A stretch of 64,000 nucleotides of DNA from Pseudothauera lacus (GTDB lineage: Bacteria; Pseudomonadota; Gammaproteobacteria; Burkholderiales; Rhodocyclaceae), in assembly GCF_003034845.1 (NCBI RefSeq), contig NZ_PZKC01000010.1, positions 62,001 through 126,000 of the forward strand. Reading direction: 5' to 3'. Both the position numbers and the translations under genes were made by a program. Position 1 is the stretch's first letter, and each line of letters starts with the position of its first letter. The notes beneath the pieces were generated by a model. That model had not been told where the DNA came from. It searched no databases and saw only the letters and a program-made list of their open reading frames with translations. Of the stretch, positions 36,105-44,600 are shown in pieces.

Positions 36105-38930
36105 TCACACAACGTCGAAACCACCCTGCAGAGCGGAGTAATTCACCTCGTAGACCTTGGCGGTCACGCCGCGAATCCGCACAGACCGCCGGCGCTCGCC
36201 AGTCCCCGCAGCCTTGGGGATAACACCGCACGCCTCCAATACATCGAGCGCGCGCTTGAAGTCGTAGCCCTTCAGCGCCTCGCGCAGTCCATCGCCGGTG
36301 AACAGGTACAGCCGCCCGCCCGTATCGTCTGCCTTCCACCAGCCCGCACGATCACGCACCACGGTCGAGTCCACCGTCCAGGCCGAAAAGCGGCTGTCGC
36401 CATGTCGTTCGATGAACGACGTGAGACGATCAAGGATCTGTCTACGCTCGTCGTTGCCCTTTCCGCGCATCGATCGCCACAGTTCAAAACCGGTCACGGC
36501 TGCAGCCGTGGCAGCACCCTTGTTCCACCCGGTGATGCCGTACTCGGTCGCCAGTTCTCCAGCCAACGCGAGCAGAGCGAAGCGGCCCGCAGCCCGTCTA
36601 TCTTGACCCTCTCCGTCACTCGGGTTCAACTCCGGCAGCAACTTGATCTTCTCAAGCTGTGCCGCGAGATCTCGCGCGTCCCCTGTCAGTCGCTCAAGGA
36701 ATGCACGCCCAGCGTTTCCGTGGTGCTGGCGTGCTGCCCGCTTGATGGCATCAGACAAGGCAGTCCCGGACGAGAGCCCGTGGAGTTCGTCAAAACATCC
36801 GAAGCGCCGCACCACGGGAATGTCGAGCAGGCGCACCGCCTGCCCAGCCTTGGTTCTGTGCCCGCCATCCGCCATCGTCGTGCCGATGCTGCGCTCGCCG
36901 GTTGAGACAACAACAGCCTGCCAGCGCGTCACAGCCCTCGCTGACCCGGTTCTGTTCGCGCGCTGCTTGCCGGTGCCGTTGCCGAGCGAATACACAATCG
37001 CGCCGACTTCTCGCGGGTCACACTCGCTGATTTCGTCTAGAGCGAGCAAGCAGTCGTTGAACATCGCCGCCGCGCCCTCCATGCCGTTGGCGGTCGCACG
37101 CCAACTGCGCTTGTAGCCCGGACCACCCCATACAGAGCACGCGGCTTCCAAGATGGTGGTCTTTCCGGTGGAACTGTCACCGACGAAGTGTAGCCCGCCG
37201 CCCTCCGTGTTCGTTCGCTTTAGCAGCGGACCAGCAAATGCTGCTGAAAGTGCAAGGATGAACATCGGGTTGCCCTGCGCCCGCGCCGCTATCTCTTTTC
37301 GCCACCCTTCGAGCGTACCAGCTTGCCCGTGCTCTTCATGTGCGCGTTCCCCGGACTGAAAGATTACACCGGACGCATCAGGGCCTATAACGGCATCGGG
37401 AAGCACAAACGCGGCGCCGCACCATCCGACCTGAAGGGCGCAGCGGATCCGCTTTACCGGAGGCCGGTCCTGCAGGTAACGCGAGAGCGTCTGACGCGCA
37501 CACGGGTCGATATCAAGGCCCATCGCAAGCAGCTCGCCGCGCAGGTCCGCACCGTCACCTTTTAGCAGTTCCATGGGCATTGCCCACGTGCGCCACCGGC
37601 CCGCCGTGGTCCGAAAACGAAGCAGTCGGCCGAAGTTGCTCTCGGTGCCATCGAACGTCTGGGCCAGCACATAAAGCGGGCCGCACACAAACGAATCGAC
37701 GGGCGAGGGTTCGCCGCTCTTCGGGGTGGACATGGTGTGATGCCACACGCCGGGTCGAAGCCTGCGGCCAGTGTCCAGAACCACCCAGTCATCGTAGACA
37801 CGGAAGCATGGGCGCTCGCTTTCAGGCACTGAAGGGGTAGCTTCATGCTGCTTGGCCGTGCCCGCCGGATCGAGGGCTGAATTGGGCTCGGCCAGCAGCG
37901 CATCGCCCGCTGGAGCGTCTTCGACCTCCGGCGCCACCGGATTGCCATGCAGCACGCCGAGCAACTGCCGTCCGGCCTCGTTTGGGCCGAGTTGAGACCA
38001 AACATCCCAAAAATCGACGCCGTCGCCTTCGACGCCCTCCGGGACCGCGACATACCCGCCAACTGCCGCGGCAGCTTGGCGCGCTTCGCGCTCAGCGCCG
38101 ACGTCCGCAGCGATGACGATCTTGATGTCCGGACGGATCGCCCGTACTGCCTCAGCGGCCGCCCGCAGGTTCCCCTTGCAGAACGCCGCCACCGCCGGTT
38201 TGCCGGTCGCGTCGGCACATGCGGCTGCCGTGGCGACGCCTTCCGCGACGATAACCTCCTTCACCGCGCCATCCGAGAACTTTCCGATCGCGCAGAAACC
38301 GCCGCTTTTCTGGCCGCCCCGGAGCGATCGCTTCTCGCCGCCCGGGCTAATCGCCTCAATCGACATGAGGTTCTGATTCCGATCGAAGATCGGCGCCAGC
38401 AGTGCGTCAGACCAGCCGTCCTGCGGCCAAGGACCGCGGCGCACCAGCGAGCCGAAGCCGAGACCGCCCTTCCGCTCGACATACGGGTGATCGGTGAGGT
38501 TGGCGGAGGCTGCGTTCCAGATCGCACACGCACGCTCGGCGGCCTCCGCGCGCTCGGCTTCCAACTCTGCGGCTGCCCGCGAGGCACGTTCGGCCCGCTC
38601 GACACGGCGGCGCTCGGCCTCGGCGGGATCGATCGCGATCGGGCGAGAGTCGTCGCGCCAGCCGCGCTGGCGTGCCTCGAAGTACAGCGACCCAGCCGTG
38701 ACAGGACCACCCGCCTTGGCAGACTTCCAAGTTGCCGCTGCGGCACGCTCGTCGAAGTTTATGGCCGTGCTCGACCAATCGAGCCACACATCGCGGCCTG
38801 CTTCGCCGAGGGCGTCCTTCGTCGCAAAGGCCATCTTGACCCATAGCTCCCGGTCACTCGCATCGAGGACGCTCAGTGCGCTCGCGACCCGCTCGGGCGT
38901 GTCCTGCTGATATGTAGCGGCAGTCATCAC
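36105..38930 (-). CDS. Island replication primase-helicase (PriCT-2/Toprim/DUF927)
   Basis: The 941-residue protein has an N-terminal PriCT-2 domain (residues about 10-90) and a charged coiled region (100-135). A Toprim fold follows, with E230 in VAEGVATA and the acidic AADVGAE motif near 275. A DUF927 helicase-like ATPase comes next, with Walker A GDSSTGKTT (584-592) and Walker B LLALDEIS (about 633-640). Such fused primase-helicases start replication of P4-like satellites and integrative elements. It is translationally coupled to the preceding 134-residue gene (4-nt overlap). Confidence 0.88.
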   Translation of the reverse strand: MMTAATYQQDTPERVASALSVLDASDRELWVKMAFATKDALGEAGRDVWLDWSSTAINFDERAAAATWKSAKAGGPVTAGSLYFEARQRGWRDDSRPIAIDPAEAERRRVERAERASRAAAELEAERAEAAERACAIWNAASANLTDHPYVERKGGLGFGSLVRRGPWPQDGWSDALLAPIFDRNQNLMSIEAISPGGEKRSLRGGQKSGGFCAIGKFSDGAVKEVIVAEGVATAAACADATGKPAVAAFCKGNLRAAAEAVRAIRPDIKIVIAADVGAEREARQAAAAVGGYVAVPEGVEGDGVDFWDVWSQLGPNEAGRQLLGVLHGNPVAPEVEDAPAGDALLAEPNSALDPAGTAKQHEATPSVPESERPCFRVYDDWVVLDTGRRLRPGVWHHTMSTPKSGEPSPVDSFVCGPLYVLAQTFDGTESNFGRLLRFRTTAGRWRTWAMPMELLKGDGADLRGELLAMGLDIDPCARQTLSRYLQDRPPVKRIRCALQVGWCGAAFVLPDAVIGPDASGVIFQSGERAHEEHGQAGTLEGWRKEIAARAQGNPMFILALSAAFAGPLLKRTNTEGGGLHFVGDSSTGKTTILEAACSVWGGPGYKRSWRATANGMEGAAAMFNDCLLALDEISECDPREVGAIVYSLGNGTGKQRANRTGSARAVTRWQAVVVSTGERSIGTTMADGGHRTKAGQAVRLLDIPVVRRFGCFDELHGLSSGTALSDAIKRAARQHHGNAGRAFLERLTGDARDLAAQLEKIKLLPELNPSDGEGQDRRAAGRFALLALAGELATEYGITGWNKGAATAAAVTGFELWRSMRGKGNDERRQILDRLTSFIERHGDSRFSAWTVDSTVVRDRAGWWKADDTGGRLYLFTGDGLREALKGYDFKRALDVLEACGVIPKAAGTGERRRSVRIRGVTAKVYEVNYSALQGGFDVV

Positions 38931-39331
38931 GTGCCCCTTCGCGCAGTCTGCTGCCTGGCAAGCTCAGCTGCCAACTCGCAAATTTGCCACATCTCCACCG
39001 GATGCAGTCTCCAGCCGCGCGAGTTACGCCAGCCGATACGCATCGCCTCACGACGGTAGGTGCAGGCAGGAATTATGCGTTGCCAGCCGCGAGGTAGCGG
39101 GCCATAAACTTCGATATGCGCTCGGCCTACCGAGAGGTAGCGTGCGACCGAGACTAGACGGCCGGCGCCGAAAAGCGCGATAACGTCGCGTGTAAACTCA
39201 AGTTCATCAACACTCGGCTGGGGGGGCGTCGAGAATGTTGGGGCGTAAGGAGGCGGATGCCCGCTTTCCAAGCTGATCGCGCACCCGCGAGAGCCCACCT
39301 GCATGGGAGCATTCTTATGTGAGGCTGTCAT
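38927..39331 (-). CDS. Hypothetical island protein upstream of primase
   Basis: A 134-residue protein with a conserved-looking core, YLSVGRAHIEVYGPLPRGWQRI, and a C-terminal helix (HPVEMWQICELAAELARQQ). Its stop overlaps the primase start by 4 nt, and the AlpA-like gene is 13 bp upstream. Position suggests a small regulator or replication accessory, but no family is recognised. Confidence 0.65.
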   Translation of the reverse strand: MTASHKNAPMQVGSRGCAISLESGHPPPYAPTFSTPPQPSVDELEFTRDVIALFGAGRLVSVARYLSVGRAHIEVYGPLPRGWQRIIPACTYRREAMRIGWRNSRGWRLHPVEMWQICELAAELARQQTARRGT

Positions 39332-39344
39332 TCCGCAGCCTCTA

Positions 39345-39590
39345 TCAGTGCTTGCTGCGACGCGACGGCATTAGAGCGGCGCAATCTTCCATCTGGCGAC
39401 GCCAGTCGGCAGCGGCCTCGATGGAGATCAAGGTCCGGGAGCCGACTTTCATGATCCTCGGACCTCTACCTTCTTTGATGAGCTTGTAGAACAGGACCTT
39501 CGTGAAGCTGTGCGCCTTGCAAAACTCAGCAACGGTAAAGGCGCCTCGCGGGGTAGTGGTGCTCGGGGTTTCCATCTGGGCTGTCTCCAT
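39345..39590 (-). CDS. AlpA-like excisionase/regulator (MerR-type HTH_17)
   Basis: An 81-residue protein with a winged-helix of the excisionase type: FTVAEFCKAHSFTKVLFYKLIKEGRGPRIMKVGSRTLISIEAAADWRRQM. AlpA-like proteins regulate integrase expression or act as recombination directionality factors. It sits in the integrase-primase operon. An internal ATG five codons in is an alternative start. Confidence 0.85.
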   Translation of the reverse strand: METAQMETPSTTTPRGAFTVAEFCKAHSFTKVLFYKLIKEGRGPRIMKVGSRTLISIEAAADWRRQMEDCAALMPSRRSKH

Positions 39591-39657
39591 AAATTGAAGT
39601 CAGCAGGGATATTCACCCACAAGACAAAGCACTACCGAATGGTCAATTCGGAATTGA

Positions 39658-40122
39658 TCACTCTCTCTGGTAGGCCGTCGGGTTGATTGGAAATATATCA
39701 GTGGGCTGTGGAAGTTCGCTGTCCGCGGTAACGCCTTTGCAGATCTCCTTGATCCTCTCGGCCTTCAGCGGGACCTCGCCGTCACAATCGCTCGAAACGT
39801 TTTCGCAGGCCACGGTCTTCGACTCGCCGGTTTCCCGCATGCGGTCGCGGACCGCCATCTTGATCTCCCAGTCTCTCAATGCGTGGTTGCCTGCGGAGTT
39901 GCCCCGGCGGCTCTGCGACCAACCGAAGGCCTGATTCGGCTCCTTGCCCGCTGCGATCGCAGCCAACGCAGCTTCAAGCCAATCGAGCGCATCGTCATGA
40001 CGCACCTGTGCGGTTCGGCGATCCTCTGAGATCGACCGAAGCGCGTACTTGGCCATCGTGCGTACAGCCAGTTTGTTGCCGGGCTCCAGCAGCCCGCCGT
40101 CGACAAAGAACTCGCGGCTCAT
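39658..40122 (-). CDS. Hypothetical protein coupled to the integrase
   Basis: A 154-residue, mainly helical, soluble protein (MSREFFVDGGLLEPGNKLAV...). Its ATG overlaps the integrase stop (40119-40122), so both are probably translated together. No domain is recognised. It may be an accessory to integration or replication control. Confidence 0.65.
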   Translation of the reverse strand: MSREFFVDGGLLEPGNKLAVRTMAKYALRSISEDRRTAQVRHDDALDWLEAALAAIAAGKEPNQAFGWSQSRRGNSAGNHALRDWEIKMAVRDRMRETGESKTVACENVSSDCDGEVPLKAERIKEICKGVTADSELPQPTDIFPINPTAYQRE

Positions 40123-41249
40123 ATCGCCTGTACCTTCGCGAGCTGGGCGAGCACGCGCTCGCGGATCAGATGGCCGTAGTGCCTAGAAATCATCTCGATA
40201 CTGGTGCCGCAAATCTTCGAGACGGTCATCGGATCCATGCCGCTCACCAGCATCTCCGAGATCGCGACATGGCGCAGCGAATACATCACTACGGTCTCGG
40301 GCAGTCCTGCGGCCTTTCGCGCCTCTTGGAAGGCGTCGCGCCACTCGAAACGCGTCCAGGCGACTCCGGAGCGCGTCAGCAGCGGTTCATCAACATCGCG
40401 CTGTCCTGAGGCAGACTTGAGCAGCGCAAGCGCCTTCGGTGAAACAGGGATGGTGCGACGTCCGGTTTTGCCGCTAACAGTCAGCAGGCCGGCCGGATCG
40501 AGATCGCCCACGGTGCAACTCGCCAATTCGCCCGGGCGACAGCCGGTCAACAACATAACCTGGAGGAACACAGTCAAATCGGGCGTGGCGGCAGCGATTA
40601 GCTTCTTCCGATCGGCCATCGTCAACGATACGTCGCGGCGCTTGCTCGCGCCCTTGAAGGCCTCGACGCGGTCCCATTGCGCAGTGCTTCCAGCCAGGCC
40701 CATGCGGTAGGCCAGGTTCAGCGCAGCCTTCAGTGTGGCGAGATTCCTGTTCGCGGAGTCCTTCGCGCGGCGAGCTGCATCCGGGTCCTCGTCCTCGTCG
40801 TCCTCGCGGTCGACCTGGGAGTTTCGCCAGTCGGTAATGTGTGCTGTACGCAGCGCGGGTAGCTTGATACGGCCGAACTTCGTTCCGTATACCAGTCGCT
40901 TGAATCGACCCTCGGCGTCTTTGGCAGTGGCGTCGCCCTTCGCGCTGCGCCGGTCAGCAACGTAGCGCCTGCAGGCTTCCTCGACGTCGACGACTTCGGT
41001 GCTGCCACCATGGCACAGCTCGAACCATTGGCGAGCCGCCTTCGCGGCGTCGTCATAGGTGGCGAGACTGCCCAGCGCTCTGTATTTCTGCCCGCCGTCC
41101 TCGGCGCGCCAGCGTGCGATCCAGGTGCCGGTGCCGTCTGCCAGCTTGCGGTAGCCGAGATAGCAGCCGGCCTCGATGCGGTTCCAGTAAGGCTCGCGGC
41201 GGGCCTTAAGCTTCTTGCGGTCGCCGACTGTACTGATCGCGGTTGCCAT
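40119..41249 (-). CDS. int: Tyrosine-type site-specific integrase of the island
   Basis: The 376-residue protein has an N-terminal arm-binding domain (GTWIARWRAEDGGQKYRALG), a core-binding domain (about 85-190) and a C-terminal catalytic domain. The catalytic domain shows R238 (TGCRPGELA), the YSLRH box (R326) and the nucleophile Tyr358 in SRHYGHL. The first His of the usual HxLRH box is Tyr and the LGH His is Thr, a variant seen in related tRNA-targeting integrases. The gene's 5' end points toward attR, 127 bp away. Confidence 0.95.
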   Translation of the reverse strand: MATAISTVGDRKKLKARREPYWNRIEAGCYLGYRKLADGTGTWIARWRAEDGGQKYRALGSLATYDDAAKAARQWFELCHGGSTEVVDVEEACRRYVADRRSAKGDATAKDAEGRFKRLVYGTKFGRIKLPALRTAHITDWRNSQVDREDDEDEDPDAARRAKDSANRNLATLKAALNLAYRMGLAGSTAQWDRVEAFKGASKRRDVSLTMADRKKLIAAATPDLTVFLQVMLLTGCRPGELASCTVGDLDPAGLLTVSGKTGRRTIPVSPKALALLKSASGQRDVDEPLLTRSGVAWTRFEWRDAFQEARKAAGLPETVVMYSLRHVAISEMLVSGMDPMTVSKICGTSIEMISRHYGHLIRERVLAQLAKVQAI

Positions 41250-41261
41250 GCGTTTCTCCGA

Positions 41262-41281
41262 GTACGGAATTCGTACGGAAA
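41262..41281 (+). repeat. Island right-end arm-type repeat
   Basis: GTACGGAATTCGTACGGAAA matches 21336-21355 at 19 of 20 positions in the same orientation. It lies 12 bp upstream of the integrase start and 95 bp from the attR core. Bound integrase or excisionase here could also regulate the int promoter. Confidence 0.65.
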
Positions 41282-41375
41282 ACTAACATGAACTTAAGCG
41301 AACTTCAATTATATAAAAATGCGAAAAAACAGAACGTTAAGAACTTGCCTGAACACCAATTTACTTGACTCCCCG

Positions 41376-41423
41376 GCCCTCCGAAGGCAGGGGTCGTGCG
41401 TTCGAATCGCGCCGGGCGCGCCA
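41376..41423. repeat. attR: right direct repeat of the island (tRNA-Arg 3' fragment)
   Basis: Identical over 48 nt to the 3' end of tRNA-Arg at 21254-21301, including the terminal CCA. The 5' half of a tRNA is absent, so this is not a second tRNA gene. It marks the right border of the island. Confidence 0.95.
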
Positions 41424-41434
41424 GATACATCAAT

Positions 41435-41470
41435 GGGTCAGATCCTCACGGGTCTGGCCCGTTTTCTTTT
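41435..41470 (+). terminator. Original terminator of tRNA-Arg, displaced by the island
   Basis: GGGTCAGA and TCTGGCCC pair (one G-T) around a 10-nt loop and are followed by GTTTTCTTTT. It lies 11 bp after the attR copy of the tRNA 3' end. Before island insertion it would have been the natural intrinsic terminator directly behind the tRNA. Confidence 0.7.
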
Positions 41471-41644
41471 GTGCCCACGCTTGGCCCAAGCCGGCGTGAC
41501 GTCAGTCTGGCCCTGGCCCCGTTTGACCCTTGCTCGCCCTGACCGGGTTGTCGGGAATGTGCTCGACCAACTGCTTGAGCCTGCAGCCAAAGTAGTTGCG
41601 CAGCCGATCCAGTACGCCGGTGGTTGCGTTGTATCCGCGGCATC

Positions 41645-44600
41645 TCACTCCACTTCAAGTACGACGCTGATTGGTGCGCTGCCGCTGTGGCTCCTGTATC
41701 GGGCCTTCCCGCAATACACGAACGGCGCGGCCTTCCCATTCGTTAGCTTCGTTTCTCGTACGAAGAGATGCAGGGCGATTCCCAGTTTTTCGTGCTCGAT
41801 GATCTCCCGTCCGCGCTTGCTCTCGGGGGTGGTCGAGTTCTGGCTTGACCATTGAAAGGTGCGATCGTCGATCCAGCGGTCGAGATAGCGATGATCTTGG
41901 GATTTGCCTTGCTTGTTCAAGGTAACCAACAACACCTGGGCATTGCGCTCCGGGATCGCTACGTGCCCGCTGTTCCAGTTCCCCGGATTGAACTCGACAC
42001 CGAACAGCGGCGGGATCTCTTCACGCATGAAGGATTCGCCGATTGCGAGTTCGAGCGGGTCGATGACTGCTTTCAGGCGGGCGAGTGTGCGCAGTTCGTC
42101 CGCCATTTCAGGCGTGACGTGGATGTCTTCATAGTCTGGGTTGTTGGCGACGAGCACGTAGCTGCCATCGCGTTGTTTGGTGACGGCCCGCAGCAGATAC
42201 TGATCATCCCCCGTACGATCCTGGCGCTCGATTGCCATGATGGTGCCGGTAATCGAGCCGGCGTTGGTTGGGGTGACGAGTTCGAGTAGCAGATAGTCCC
42301 CATCACGGATTGGGTTTTTGCCGCCGTTCATGGAGTTGCCCGAAGCACGGGCAATGAAGTGGCGGGCGGGATCAAGGCGACCATAGTCTGCACCCACGCG
42401 GCGGTGTTCCTCGATATCGGCGCGGGCGGTGCGGAAATGGCCACAGGCGATGCGCAGATTGGGAAAGTAGGGGAGCTCCGTCCCCTCCGGACGCTGTCGC
42501 TGGATAGGAATCACGTTGTCGGCACTGTGCGTCGCGGTGCGCCTGGCTTCATAGGCGGCGAGGCGATAGTCGATCAGTTCTTGGACTAGATTCGTGAGCG
42601 CATCCTGATGCTCGGGTGGCACTCCGAGAACGGGCTCGAAGCAATCGCTGCGCACACGGAACAGGCGGTCCTTCTCTGCCGTTTGATTACCGCCGATCCA
42701 GGCGTTTACTGGATTGTCCCGCCAGTAGCGCTGCCAACTGGCCGTTGTGCCGTCTTCAGTATTTCTGACGATGTCGGGGAGATCGGCGAGAAGCGGCCGG
42801 CGGCGCTGCAGAACTTGCCATGAGCGTTCCGCGAGTTGTCCGAGGCTGGGTGCAGTGTGCCAGCCGTCGAGTTCCTGGAAGGCTTCGAGAAGTACCATCT
42901 TGAAGCTCTTGGTCATCGCGGTGGTCTCGAGTTCGCGCAGCAGTATCTGGTGCGTTTCGAGAATGATCGACTCGGTCTCACCTAGATCACCCTGCGTTTT
43001 CACTAACCCGAACCAGCTCACGTACTCCCGACGCATCCGTCCCAGGTTAGCGCCGCTGCGGTAGAACTCGGCCAGCGTCGGGCGGCGTCCCAGGCCGTCG
43101 CGCAGCGCCTCGTAATCGCGGGCTACGCCGTCGCCATCGAGTGATTTGAGGAAGTCGATCAACTCCAGGTCGAAGTTGATGTAGCAGCCGGAGGGGAGTT
43201 CGAGCCTGCGCGTCTCTACCCTGCGCGCGAACTCCGCCAATTGCTTGTATCCGCTGCCGAACTGCCCAAGTGCCTGTGGTTTGTGCAGGAAACTGTGATG
43301 GTTGCCGATGAAGTCGAGTACCACCAGACGTTCCTTGCCCTCGGCGCGGCGAAGTCCGCGGCCGAGTTGCTGCAGGAAGAGGATTTTCGATTCGGTTGGC
43401 CGCAACATCAGCACTGTGTCGATGGTGGGCAAGTCGACGCCCTCGTTGAAGAGGTCGACCGAGAAAACCACCGCCAGTCGCCCGTCAGCGAGTTGCTCCA
43501 GTGCCTCGCCGCGTGCCAGCCCCGAGCCGGCATACACGGCTGCTGCTGGGATGCCTTGCAGGCTGAACTGTGTCGCCATGAACTCGGCGTGTCGTACTGA
43601 TACGCAAAAGGCGAGCGTGCGTTTTTGTGCGCGCTTGCGCCATTCCTTCAGTGCGTGGCGGGCGCGAGCGAGGGTGGCGAGCTTGTTCGACAGCTTGTCG
43701 GGGTCGAAGCGGCCATTTCGCCAGGGAATCTCCTTGTAGTTGACCGAAGCATCCCAGACCCCGTAGTAGTGGAAGGGAGCGAGCAGGCCAGCGTCGATGC
43801 CCGCAAAAAGGTTCCGGTCGAAGACTAGGTTGTCGTCACAGAGGGACAGGATGTCTGATTGGTCGGTGCGATCCGGTGTAGCGGTGAGGCCGAGCAGGAA
43901 CTGCGGCGCGAAGTGGGTGAGCAGTCGGCGGTAGGTCGGCGCTGCAGCGTGGTGGAATTCGTCGATCACGACGTAATCGAAATGCTGCGGTGCGAACCGT
44001 TCGAGGTGTGCATTGCGACCGAGTGTCTGTACCGAGGCGCATAGCACGTCGACCTGTGTGTCGCGAATCTGGCCCATGTAGTAACCGACACGCGCGCGTG
44101 GGCGGATGCGGACAAAGGTGTCCGCAGCCTGTTTGAGGATCTCTTCGCGATGGGCGACGAAGAGCACGCGACGGGCGCCGAGCTGCTCGGCATCGAAGGC
44201 CGCGAGCCAGGTTTTTCCGAGGCCTGTGGCGAGGACGACCAGACCCCGCCGATAACCTTCGTGCCGTGTGCGGGCGAGCGCGGCCATTGCTTCCTGCTGG
44301 ATCGACGTTGGCGTCGGGGGCTTCTCATTCTCCTCTGCGCTCGGTTCGAGCGGCCGTGGCGGTATAACGCGGCGCGCTTCGTAGCGCTCAATCCACGCGT
44401 CGTTGAGTTCCACCGTACGTGAATCCCGGAACAATTCTTCGAAGCGGGCGCGCGCTTCCAGGAAACCATCGTCACCCGGGTAGTCGATGCGGTAGTTCCA
44501 TTCCAGCCCGTCGGTGAGCGCGGGTCGGCTGATATTGCTGGAACCGATGAAGACGGTGCCGTGCTGCGCGCTTGGGTTGGGTAAGTGGGTAAACAGGTAG

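Larger units (their letters stand above)
21302..41423. mobile_element. 20.1-kb integrative genomic island at tRNA-Arg(CCG)
   Basis: The element lies between the two 48-bp att repeats. It contains a tyrosine integrase next to the right end, an AlpA-like regulator, a primase-helicase, an XRE regulator, a type I restriction-modification system and several defence-like or unknown genes. No capsid, portal, tail or conjugation genes are visible. This suggests a phage satellite-like or mobilisable integrative element rather than a prophage or ICE. Parts such as 26.5-28.3 kb look clearly richer in A+T than the flanking chromosome. All borders are intact, so it may still excise. Confidence 0.93.

Noticed and set aside
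35486-36124. 212-codon minus-strand frame after the primase
   Set aside because: Its composition is driven by GGCACA/TGTGCC repeats, it overlaps two genes, and no domain is seen. Described as a gap instead.
41376-41423. Second tRNA-Arg gene
   Set aside because: Only the 3' 48 nt are present, with no acceptor 5' strand or D-arm. It is the right att repeat.
41508-41644. Possible C-terminal protein remnant on the minus strand (reads ...VLDRLRNYFGCRLKQLVEHIPDN...)
   Set aside because: The frame reads like protein but is short, has no start and matches nothing I know. It cannot be called without a search (blastx of 41471-41644; a hit to a helicase or transposase tail would support it).
41446-41739. 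97-codon minus-strand frame overlapping the 3' end of the multidomain gene
   Set aside because: It is out of frame with the multidomain protein, which ends naturally in DUF3427.
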